A DNA stretch of 38,000 bases, from NCBI GenBank assembly GCA_029781855.1, contig JAKOVX010000148.1:1-38000 (forward strand). The letters run 5' to 3'. The stretch is from Acidobacteriota bacterium. GTDB lineage: Bacteria > Acidobacteriota > Blastocatellia > Pyrinomonadales > Pyrinomonadaceae. The position numbers and the translations under genes were made by a program. Below, one piece after another: positions 8,233 to 19,200 of the stretch. The notes under the pieces are model-generated. The model ran no database searches, was not told where the DNA came from, and was given only the letters and a program-made list of their open reading frames with translations. The first letter of the stretch is position 1; each line of letters opens with the position of its first letter.

Positions 8233-8815
8233 CTGCCCGAGTCTCAAACAATTTGACCCCAGCTTCCAACGGCGTTGGTGCGCCTGTTGTTGCGTTTAGA
8301 AGCGAACCGGATCGAAGCCAAGTTTTGTCTCCTGAACGGAATCTGCGGCCGTATATGGCGGGTTCCTTATGCAAAAAAAGCGACGGTTGTTCGTCTTTGT
8401 TAACTAGATACGCAATACCGATGATTGTGGACACGAACTTTTGAAAAGGTGGACGGTGTATTTGGCGAGACGTGTGCCCGCGAAACCGGTTTGAGATTGC
8501 CGCAAGATGCGAATTGGATTGCCACCCGATTCTGCAGCATGCATTGAGTAAGTGCCGAAAAACGAATTTGGAGAAGACACCTTATTGGTTGTTTTCGTCA
8601 GTGGATAAAAGGGTTGTCGGATCAGGGTGTTGATTCGGTGATTTGCGGTAGGACTGTGAAATTCCTTACAGGCAAAACCGGTTGCTGCGCAATTACTGAA
8701 ATGAAGATCGATTAGTAGATCGCTCGAACTGGTTTTTACGGTAGATCAAGTGGACTCTAGCGAGACACCTTCATGCTGCTCGCGGCACGCATTGTAGACC
8801 CTTGTTGTGTTTCCC

Positions 8816-10222
8816 ATGATTAACAAATTTCATTTTGAACCCTCAATTTTGGGCTGTGCGTTAACGAAGGTCTTCATCCTTACGCTTTTGTTGATGACGT
8901 CAACAGCGGCAAGAGCGGCGAACCTCTCATTTTGGGCGCCGGCTAACGATCTGGTCTCGAATACCGTCTTATTCGGCGGCGAACTTTCGTCGAACCTCGT
9001 CGGACCGGCATTTGCCCCCTGCGACGGACCGTTCGCGAACGAGATCGTCGAAGAAAACTGCAAAACTGGGAACCCGTCGAGCGAATGGGACATTGCGGGT
9101 GCCGGAGATTCGTCGATCCAGGGATTCGCGACGGACATCAGCGTCAATCGCGGCGGAACGATCAATTTTAAGGTCAATACGACCGCGACATCTTTTCAGA
9201 TCAAGATCTACAGGCTCGGTTATTACGGAGGCAACGGTGCTCGTCTGATAGCGACCATTCCCGACACCGCGACGACGGTATCAGCTCAACCTGCTTGCAC
9301 AGTCAGCCTATCACCGGAAAATTTGGTGGACTGCGGCGGATGGTCGGTATCCGCGTCGTGGACCGCCGTGGACAGCACGTATGCTCCTAGTAAACCGGCC
9401 GTTTCCGGCCTATACATTGCGAGATTGGAGACAACCGACGGATCGAATAAAGCGAGCCATATTCCATTTATAGTTCGCGACGACTCGGGCCACTCGGAGC
9501 TTTATTTCAAAACGTCGGACACCACATGGCAAGCTTATAACCAGTACGGTGGATACAGTTTGTATGCCGGGCCGGGGCTAAATAATGGCGGCCACGCACA
9601 TAAGGTCAGCTATAATCGGCCATTCACAACACGCGATACCCCCGTCGAAGATAATCTCTTTAACGCGGAATATCCGATGATCCGTTGGCTGGAACGAAAC
9701 GGCTACGATCTGAGCTATTTCTCATCCATTGACGCCGATCGATACCCGTCCGAACTGCTTGAGCATAAAGTCGTAATGTCGGTCGGGCATGACGAGTACT
9801 GGTCCGCAGGTGAGCGAAATGCATTCGAAGCGGCTCGGGATGCGGGAAAGAACCTAGCGTTCTTCAGTGGAAACGAGATCTACTGGAAAACTCGATGGGA
9901 AAATAATTACCGGACGCTCGTCAGTTACAAGGAAGGAGCAGCTCAAGGAAGCGAGCATTACGATTGCCGGGGAAATTTCCAGTGTGATCCGGACGCTAAT
10001 GTTTGGACCGGCCTCTGGCGCGAAGGGTGCCCGATCCAGAATCCCGGGAGCACCGATGGCTGTCGGCCTGAGAACGCCCTTTCCGGGCAGATAAGTTGGG
10101 GCGACTCAACCGGAGCGATTCAGGTGCCTGCGACGGCTACGGGACTTCGATTTTGGCGCAATACGGGAATGAGTGGTGCGACCACGCTCAGCGGCGGCAC
10201 GCTCGGTTATGAATTCGACTGA
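8816..10222 (+). CDS. N-terminal part of giant secreted protein: signal peptide plus N,N-dimethylformamidase-beta-like domain, ended by in-frame TGA
   Basis: This reading frame gives 468 residues from ATG 8816 (GTG 8807 is a three-codon-longer alternative; neither has a visible Shine-Dalgarno sequence). A hydrophobic signal segment (VFILTLLLMTSTAARA) precedes a domain resembling the C-terminal domain of N,N-dimethylformamidase beta subunit, recognised from GLYIARLETTDG, HIPFIVRDD, TSDTTWQAYNQYGGYSLY, VVMSVGHDEYWSAGER and LAFFSGNEIYWKTRWE. In this family the domain is glutamine-amidotransferase-like and often sits at the start of large extracellular proteins with DUF4082 and Ig-like domains. 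The frame stops at TGA 10220-10222 after GYEFD, but the same domain continues in the same frame right after the stop (EQPAYASSYPARRI, then LLSDTTAVGKNHKVSLYR). It is therefore a fragment of one gene with the next entry, not a complete protein. Confidence 0.85.
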   Translation: MINKFHFEPSILGCALTKVFILTLLLMTSTAARAANLSFWAPANDLVSNTVLFGGELSSNLVGPAFAPCDGPFANEIVEENCKTGNPSSEWDIAGAGDSSIQGFATDISVNRGGTINFKVNTTATSFQIKIYRLGYYGGNGARLIATIPDTATTVSAQPACTVSLSPENLVDCGGWSVSASWTAVDSTYAPSKPAVSGLYIARLETTDGSNKASHIPFIVRDDSGHSELYFKTSDTTWQAYNQYGGYSLYAGPGLNNGGHAHKVSYNRPFTTRDTPVEDNLFNAEYPMIRWLERNGYDLSYFSSIDADRYPSELLEHKVVMSVGHDEYWSAGERNAFEAARDAGKNLAFFSGNEIYWKTRWENNYRTLVSYKEGAAQGSEHYDCRGNFQCDPDANVWTGLWREGCPIQNPGSTDGCRPENALSGQISWGDSTGAIQVPATATGLRFWRNTGMSGATTLSGGTLGYEFD

Positions 10223-10253
10223 GAACAACCGGCATATGCGAGTTCATATCCGG
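10220..10253 (+). other. In-frame TGA followed by a strong hairpin within the giant gene
   Basis: TGA at 10220-10222 interrupts an otherwise open frame from 8807 to 20974. Six bases later CCGG (10229-10232) and ATATG (10234-10238) pair with CATAT (10245-10249) and CCGG (10250-10253). This gives nine base pairs with one bulged C and a six-base loop, cgagtt. The loop starts 17 bases after the TGA and has G as its second base. These features fit the loose rules for bacterial SECIS elements, and also stop-codon readthrough stimulators. Part of the symmetry is explained by the palindromic peptide PAYASSYPA, so the hairpin may be coincidental. Confidence 0.6.
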
Positions 10254-10264
10254 CGCGCAGGATA

Positions 10265-13200
10265 TTGCTTTCGGACACGACCGCCGTCGGCAAGAACCAC
10301 AAGGTAAGCCTGTACCGTGCCGATAGCGGAGCGTTGGTCTTCGGCGCCGGAACTGTCCAATGGTCGTGGGGACTCGATGGTGTTCATGATCGAGGCGGCT
10401 CGACCGAAGACTCGCGAATGCAGCAGGCGACGGTCAATCTTTTCGCTGATATGGGCGTTCAGCCGGGTACGCTGCAGAGCGGCCTTGTTTCGGGTGCAGC
10501 GTCGAGCGACACGCTGCCGCCAAGTTCGGTCATCGGTTTCCCGATAAGCGGGGCGTCTCTGCCGAGCGGAAATACCGTGAATATCCAGGGCACTGCGGCC
10601 GATACCGGAGGCGGTGTGGTTGCCGGCGTTGAGGTGTCGGTCGATGGCGGTACCACGTGGCAAGCCGCAATCGGCACCACAAATTGGAGTTTCGCATGGA
10701 CGCCTTCGGTTCAGGGCACGATCACGATAAAAAGCCGAGCGTTTGACGACACCGGAAATCTCGAGCCCACCGGCAGCGGCGAGGGTTCGCCGAATGTCAT
10801 CACCGTTAATGTCACGGCTCCGGCCGCGCCAACTTGTCCGTGTTCGATCTTTGGCCCGCTGACGGTGGGTAACGAAGAAAACGACTCAGGTGCTGTCGAA
10901 CTTGGTGTCAAGTTCCGCTCCGATATTACCGGATATATTACGGGCATTCGATTCTACAAGACCGCAGGCAACATTGGCACGCATACAGGCACTCTTTGGT
11001 CTTCCGCAGGTGTAAATTTGGCGACCGCGACGTTTTCCGGAGAAACCTCCTCAGGCTGGCAGGAAGTGCTGTTCGACACTCCGGTCGCGGTAACCGCGAA
11101 TGCGACCTATGTGGCGTCCTACCATACAACTTCGGGACATTACGCTACGGGCGCCTCATTCGCGGCGGCTGGCGTTGATAATACGCCGCTTCACGCTTTG
11201 CAGGACGGCTTCGATGGGCCGAACGGCGTATATGCTTACGGTGGCGGCGGTGTTTTTCCCACCACTACCTACGCGTCTTCCAACTATCTGGTTGACGTGG
11301 TTTTCGAGACTTCTGTTGGGCCCGATGTAACGCCGCCGACCGTGACGACCCTGGCGCCGGCTGACGGTGCGTCCACTGTCTCGGTCAATGCAGCGGTAAG
11401 TGCGACATTTAACGAAGCCATCGACCCGTTGACGGTGGACGGAACAACGTTTGAATTGCGAGACTCGCTCAATGCAATCGTGCCCGCCACCGTCACATAT
11501 CTTGCCGGCACCAGAACTGCGAAACTTACGCCAGCGAGTTCGCTTGCGTATTCCTCTGTTTATACCGCGACGATCAGGGGCGGCGGCACAGACCCGCGTA
11601 TCAAAGACATTGCGGGCAATGCTCTTGCGTCTGATCGTACCTGGTCATTTACGACCGCGGATCCGCCTCCGCCACCGCCGACTGAGGGTCCCGGAGGGCC
11701 GATCCTCGTTGTGAGCTCGGCGGCAAATCCATTTAGCCGGTATTTCGCCGAGATCCTGCGTGCCGAGGGCCTCAACGAGTTTACGGCGATGGACATTTCG
11801 CTGGTAACTCCGGCCGTACTGAACAACTACGATGTCGTGATCCTCGGTGAAATGCCGATAGACAGTACGCAGGCGACGATGTTCTCGGATTGGACAAATG
11901 CGGGTGGGACTTTTATCGCAATGCGTCCGGACACGGATCTCGACACGCTGCTCGGTATTACGCCGGCGGCAGGAACGCTTGCCGACAAATATCTTCTGAT
12001 CAATACTGCCTCGGGGCCGGGAGTCGGAATCGTCAACCAGACGATCCAGTATCACGGAACGGCCGATCTCTACACGCTAAACGGAGCGACTGCGATCGCG
12101 ACACTCTATTCGGACGCTTTGACGCCCACCTCTAACCCGGCGGTAACGACCATCGATGTCGGTCCTAACGGCGGAAAAGCTATCGCATATTCGTTCGACC
12201 TCGCTCGTTCGGTCGTTTACACACGTCAGGGCAATCCCGCGTGGTCAGGCGACGAGCGCGACACCGGCGCCGGCGGCGGTCAGCTTATACGATCTGACGA
12301 TCTGTTTTTTGGAGCAAAAGCCGGTGATGTCCAGCCTGATTGGGTCGATCTGAACAAAGTGCAGATCCCGCAGGCCGACGAGCAACAGCGTCTGCTCGCG
12401 AATGCCATCACGCTCGGGATCATGCACCGAAAACCCCTGCCGCGATTCTGGTACTTGCCGAAGGGGCTGAAGGCCGCAGTCGTTATGACCGGCGATGACC
12501 ACGGCAATAATGGAACGACACCGCAATTTGACTGGGATATCCTGCAGAGCCCGTCGGGCTGCAGCGTCGCGGACTGGGAGTGCGTGCGCGGTACATCGTA
12601 TATGTATACGAATACGCCGATCACCAACTCGGCTGCGGCGGCGTATCAGGCTCAGGGCTTTGAACTCGGGCTCCACGTCACGACCGATTGCGGCAACTGG
12701 ACGTCGCAATCCAACCTTTCCGATTTTTACACGAGCCAGTTATCGACATTTGCGGGCACGTTCCCCGGTTTGACCTCGCCTGCAACGAACAGAACACACT
12801 GCATCGCCTGGAGCGATTGGGCGACTCAGCCGAAAGTCGAGTATCAAAACGGCATAAGATACGACACGAACTATTACTATTGGCCCGACCAGTGGATCCA
12901 GAATAGGCCCGGCCACTTTACCGGTTCCGGAATGCCGATGCGGTTTGCCGATCTCGACGGCACGATGATCGACGTTTACCAATCGCCGACGCAGATGACC
13001 GACGAGAGTGGTATCGACTACTCGCTGCATATCAATACACTTCTAGATAACGCCCTCGACTCGCACGGCTATTACGGTGTCGTCACGACCAACATGCATA
13101 CGGACACCGGGCCGCATCCTGGCCAGCAGATCGTCGTCAATGCTGCGTTGGCGAGAAGCGTCCCGGTAGTCTCCGCCAAGCAGATGCTGACGTGGCTCGA

Positions 13201-16200
13201 TGGCCGCAATAATTCGTCATTTGCGAATATGAACTGGAGCGGTGACACGCTCAGCTTCGATATTACTTCGGCGACAGGTTCACGAAACATGAGGGCGATG
13301 CTGCCGGCCAATTCCGCGGCCGGCCCGCTCGGCAGCCTGACTCAGAACGGGATTCCAGTTGCGTTCACGACCCAGACCATCAAAGGCATCTCGTACGCTT
13401 TCTTCCCGGCACCGCCGCCGGGTACTACAGCATCATTTGTTGCGATTTACACGCCGGATACGACTCCGCCAGTGATCTCGAGTGTTGTCGCGAACATAGA
13501 GAGCGGAACGTCCGTTACGATCACGTGGACAACCGACGAGGCCTCGGACTCACGGGTCGATTTTGGTACGTCGTCATCGTTGCTGGATTTGAACGCCACG
13601 AGCAGCGCTCTGGTCACAAGCCACAGCCTGAATCTCGGCGGACTGACGCCGGGCCAAACATATTACTTCCGTGTAACTTCAGCGGACGCATCCACCAACA
13701 CCACTACGGAACCGATAACCGCGAACGCACCGCTTAGCTTTACGATGCCTACTCCGCCGTGTTTTGTGGATGACACGACGGTTGATTTTGGTGCAGGATC
13801 GACTGGCGCATCAACTTACGTATCTGACGTCAGCGGCGGGGAAGTATCGCTTGCCTCTAGTTCCGGAGTTGAGTTCGACGGAAGCATATTTCCGGCAAGT
13901 TGGGCAGCAAATCCAACACCCTGGAATCCGGGCGGCAGCGTAACCGTGTCTAACGGTCAAATGGTGTTGGATCAGCGGAGCGCGGCCACCACTGCTACGT
14001 TTGGGCCCGGGTCTTCGGTCGAATTTTCTGCGACGTTTGGTAGTCAGCGTCACCAGCATTTTGGATTCGTAAATGGAGTCGATTTCAATGGTCCCTGGGT
14101 ACTCGTCAGCACCGGGGTGAACGGTGACGGAGTTTATGCCCGTTCAGATGTGGATCCGACAGGAGTTTTGCTTGGAACCGCGCTTCAGGGCTCAGCGCAT
14201 CGTTATCGGATCGTATGGAATGCCAACAGTTTTGATTTTTATGTCGATGGCGCAAGCTCGCCGGCAGCGACCCTAAACTATACGGTTGCAGGGCCATTGA
14301 ATGTCGGGGCGAGCGATCTTGATCCGTTAGTGCCTCTTGCGGTCGATTGGGCCCACGTGAGCCCGTACGCTTCGTCAGGAACGTTCACCTCGCGGGTGTT
14401 CGGCAGCACGACGGACACGACTTGGGGTGCGGTGATATGGAATTCGACGGTGCCAAGCGGTACCTCGATCGCGATCTACGCACGCACAGGCGACACGCCC
14501 ATTCCGGACGGTACGTGGAGCTCATTCGCATTGGTGCCGGCGAGCGGAACGTCGCTCGGCGTGACGTCCAAGTACATTCAATATCGCGCTGATCTCGCGA
14601 CCAGCGATCCGTCAATGACGCCGCTCCTTAACAGCGTCTCGATCAGCTGCGACGGTATTTCGTCTTCGAGCGGACCGGTGATCTCAAATGTCCTTGCGAC
14701 GCCGGGAACAAACGGCACGACCGCCACGATCTCGTGGGACACCGATGTCCCGTCGACCACGCGGGTGGATTACGGCACGTCGGGTGGAGCCCTTAGTTCC
14801 AATGTCTCCGATGGCAATTTGGTCACATCGCACAGCATCGAGCTGACGGGTCTGACGTCAAGCTCTGCCTACGATTACCGAGTGACTTCAGTCGATGGAC
14901 TAAGCGTATCGTCGAGTTCGCCAATCGCACCCGGCGTACTTACATTTAACACGCCTTTCTCCTACAACTGTCCGTGTTCGATCTGGGATAACACTGGGAC
15001 GCCGGCGAATCCTCTGGCTACTGATAACCAGCCGATCGAGGTCGGGACTAAGTTCCGTTCCAGTCAGGCCGGGTTCATCACCGCCTTAAAATACTATAGA
15101 GGTAGTGGTGAAACGGATACACACGTAGGCCACCTTCGGGCTTCCAACGGTACCCTGCTCGCGACCGTGACGTTCTCGGGCGAGACGGCGTCCGGATGGC
15201 AGGAGATGGCGCTGCCGACACCCGTTCCTATCGCGGCGAACACGACCTACATTGCATCAATATATTCGTCGCCAACCGGCCATTTCGCGTATACGGTCGG
15301 CGGCCTCACAACAGCGGTTAATAACCCGCCGCTACGTGCCCTGGCGGATCTGGAAGACGGCCATAACGGCGTTTATCAGTACGGCGGCGGATTTCCGACG
15401 CTCGGTAGCGGTGCAAACTACTGGGTCGATGCCGTTTTCGACACGACCGACTTTGTGCCTCCGGCGATCTCGAACGTCGTTGCGACGCCCGGTGTAGACG
15501 GCACGACCGCCACGATCACTTGGACTACTGACGAACCGGCATCATCCGAAGTTCTTTTCGGCGTCACAAGCGGCGGACTGGTCTCGAATGGCGTGGATCA
15601 TACGCTCGTTACAAACCACAGCGTGGTCCTGACCGGACTGAATCAGAATACAACGTATTATTACCGAGTTTCGTCGTCGGACGCCTCGAGTAACTCGGCG
15701 GAATTTCCCGTCGACCCAGCAACCAACACTTTCTTTACTGCGTTCGGGTCCTTTACCGACTCCAATTCCGCCGATTTTTCCGCGGGCTCAGGCTGCGCGG
15801 TTGATCCGTCGATCGGCGACGGCGCCGTGCTCCTTCCAGCGACAGTGGATGAGACGTTCAACGGCTCGACGGTTCCCAACGGATGGACAAGTACGCCGTG
15901 GTCGTATCAGCCAGGTGGAAGCAGCATCGTGAACAACGGCTCGATAACAATCGACGAGTCGTTGCTTTCCACGAACCAGTATTACCTGTCAGGCCGGGTC
16001 CTTGATTTCGTAGCGACCTTTCAGCCGAACGCGCTCCAGCACGCTGGATTCGCGGTTGATTATGACTCAAGTGCAAACTGGGCCGCTTTCAGTATGGGTT
16101 CGCCAGCGGGAACGGTAATAAAGGCGCGTACTAATGTTGGAGGCTCCCAGATAGAAACAGACACAGCAGCAACCGTCGGGGTTCCTCACCATTTTCGAAT

Positions 16201-19200
16201 TCAATGGAGCGGATCCAACATCGTTTTTTATATCGACGATATGACGGTTCCGGTTGCGACGCACACAGTTTCATTTGGCAGCACGCAGCTCCGCCCGGCA
16301 TTCAGCGACCTTACGACGCCCGGCCAGACGGTGGATCATTCGAAGGCACTTGTATTAGATTGGGTGCGTATGACGCCATATCAGGCACCCTGCACCTTCA
16401 CATCTCGTATTTTCGATGCAGGCAGCAGCGTTAACTGGGAAATGATGTCTTGGAATCGGACGACTCCCGCGAATACGAGCTTGGCGATGAGCTATCGGAT
16501 CGGAAATTCGCCGTCGCCGGACGCGAGCTGGAGCGGCTTTGTTCCGGCGAGTGTGTCGCCTGCGACGCTTGGCGGAACCTCGCGATATATTCAATATCAG
16601 GCTGTCTTGGCGACTGCTGACTCGTCACAGACGCCGACGCTGACGGATGTAAATATCACCTATTCGACCGGATCCGACTCGACCGCTCCGACGATAGTCG
16701 ATCGAGATCCCGCCAACAATGCGATCAATGTCAGCACATCGTCGAATGTGACCGTGACATTCAGCGAGCCGATGCTCGCTTCGACGATCACGACGAGCAA
16801 TTTCCGACTTCGGCGAAACGGCGACGGAGCCGATACCCCGGCGACTCTGCTCGTCTCCGGGAACTCCGCCACACTCGACCCGACGGTTGACCTCCAGAAT
16901 CTCGCGACCTACACCGTGACCATCGACACCGGAATGACCGACGTTTCCGGCAACCCGCTCGCACCTGAAACGTGGGTCTTCACAACGGCTGCGCCCATCG
17001 TCTCCGCAACGGACACGACAACCGCCGATTTCGCTGCCGGCACCACCGACTGTACGATCGACGGTGGCATAAACGACGGAGCGTTGCGGCAGACCGCAAC
17101 TGTTGAAGAAAATTTCAACGGTTCGTCGCTTCCAACAGGATGGTCCTCAGGTATCTGGCCCGGTGGCGGAAACGCGACGGTCTCCGGAGGGTCTGTAACG
17201 GTCGACGGCGCCCGAGCGTTCACAACCGCGAGTTTCAGCCCGGGAACCTCGCTTCAGTTTAGAGCCACATTCACTAACGCTCAATTTCAATACGCTGGGT
17301 TCGCCACTGATGGCGATATCAACGCTCCCTGGATGGTCATCGGACAAGGCAACTCCGCCGGTGCCGTTTACGCCAGGCGCGATGATGGCGGCGATGTATT
17401 GCTTTCTTCAACGACGATCGGCACGCCTCATATTTATCGCATCGATTGGACGCCGACCGGTTTTGATTACTATATCGACGGTGTTTTCATCACCAATATT
17501 AGTCGTGTCATTTCGTCGAATATGGTGTTTATCGTTAGCGACTATAACGCCGGCGGAAATGACCCGTCCATCGATTGGGTTCGGATAACGCCTTACGTTA
17601 CGCCGTGCACGTTTACGTCTCGCGTGATCGACGCCGGATCGGTCGTTGATTGGCTTGACCTGACATCGACAGGCAGCACGCCCACAGGCACATCGGTTGG
17701 GTTTGAGACACGAAGCGGCGACACTGCGATCCCGGATGGGACTTGGTCGGCATTTCAGGCGGTTAATAGCCCAATCGCGAGCCCGAACTCGCGCTACATT
17801 CAGTATCGAGCGACGCTTGCGAACACCGACAGCACTCAAACGCCGGTCGTCGAGTCGGTCAATATCACTTATCAGAACCAGCCGACATTCACCGTCACCT
17901 ACGACGGAAATGGTCAAACGGGTGGAACCGCGCCCGTTGACGGCACCGCTTATGCCTTCAACACACCGGTGACGGTTGCGTCGCCAGGCAGTCTTGTGAA
18001 GACCGGCTACACATTCGTTGGCTGGAACACTGCCGCGAATGGCAGCGGAACTGCGTATGCGGTGGGCGGCACCTTCAACATCGTTGCCAGTACTACGCTT
18101 TACGCGCAATGGACGATCATCAGTTATCCGATCTCCGTAACAGCCGGATCCAACGGTTCGATAAGTCCGATCGGACCGGTGTTGGTAAATTACGGCGGAA
18201 GCCAGGCGTTCACTATTGCGCCTGACATGCATTATCACATTGCAGACGTGCTGATAGACGGCATCAGCAACGCGGGAGCAGTATCGAGCGGCACGTACAC
18301 GTTCACGAACGTGATGACCCCGCATTCGATCGAGGCAACCTTTGCCATAAATACGTACACGCTGACATACGCGGCCGGTGCTGGAGGCTCGATCATGGGC
18401 ACCAGTCCGCAGACTGTTGACTACAATACGAGCGGCAGCCTGGTCACGGCGACTCCTGACACCGGATATCACTTTGTTGACTGGAGCGACGGGCTGCTGA
18501 CTGCATCCCGCACCGATGACAATGTTATGGCGGACATTAGCGTGACCGCGAATTTTGCCATCAATACCTACACGCTGACGTACATCGCAGGTACCGGCGG
18601 CACTATCACGGGCACAAGTCCGCAAATGGTCAACCACGGTTCCAGCGGAACTCAGGTTACTGCGGTGCCGGATGCTGGATACCACTTTGTTGACTGGAGC
18701 GATTCGTCGACGGTAAACCCGAGAACAGACATTAATGTCATCGGGCCAATAACGGTCACCGCCAATTTCGAACGTGATCCATCAGCGACTGTCTACGTCG
18801 ATGACGACTGGAGCGGTGTCGTGAACGGTAACGATCCGGATGGCGGCGGTCCGGCGACCATAATGGGTTATGACGGGTTCTCGACGATCCAGGACGCGGT
18901 CGCGTCTGTTGCGGATGGTGGAACCGTGATCGTTTATGCGGGGAATTACAGCGGCGACGTAGACGTCACGCGGACGATGGAGATCCGCGGAAGCTTTACG
19001 CTCAGCGGCCACCTGAATGCGAGTGTTCCGGATGTGATCGTCAGCCAGGGAACGAACCCCGGTGTGATCAATTCCGGCGGACTCACGCTTTCGACGGGAA
19101 CGACGTTAAAGGCTAAGATCAACGGCACCGTCGCCGGCACGCAATACGATACTGTCAATGTCACAGGTTCAGTCGATCTCGGCAACTCGGATCTGAGCCT

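Larger units (their letters stand above)
7941..8815. other. Long gene-free region and probable leader of the giant surface gene
   Basis: No gene is convincing in these 875 bases; the small frames at 8253-8444 (plus) and 8228-8434 (minus) have no recognisable content. The region holds the Shine-Dalgarno sequence of the M3 peptidase (minus strand), two possible plus-strand promoters (8052-8079 and 8205-8232) and an inverted repeat with seven-base arms at 8152-8158 and 8174-8180 just before the second one, which could be an operator. If 8205-8232 is used, the giant gene would have an untranslated leader of more than 560 bases. I compared this leader by eye with cyclic-di-GMP riboswitches and saw no match. 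Confidence 0.5.

Noticed and set aside
8253..8444. Small 63-codon frame in the leader of the giant gene
   Set aside because: No ribosome binding site, no recognisable composition, and an equally long frame exists on the other strand.
8440..8806. Cyclic-di-GMP riboswitch in the leader
   Set aside because: I looked for the conserved core pattern and did not find it; a covariance-model search would be decisive.
10200..10270. Frameshift as the cause of the split in the giant gene
   Set aside because: Codons before and after the stop share the same frame (8807 and 10265 are both in phase), and the domain continues without loss, so a single stop codon explains the break.
17408..18685. 425-codon open frame on the minus strand inside the giant gene
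   Set aside because: It is antisense to well-conserved repeat domains, has a low-complexity Arg/Val-rich translation and no recognisable motif.
17885..18770. CRISPR or other tandem DNA array
   Set aside because: The repeats are coding InlB-type protein repeats with diverged DNA and no regular spacers.
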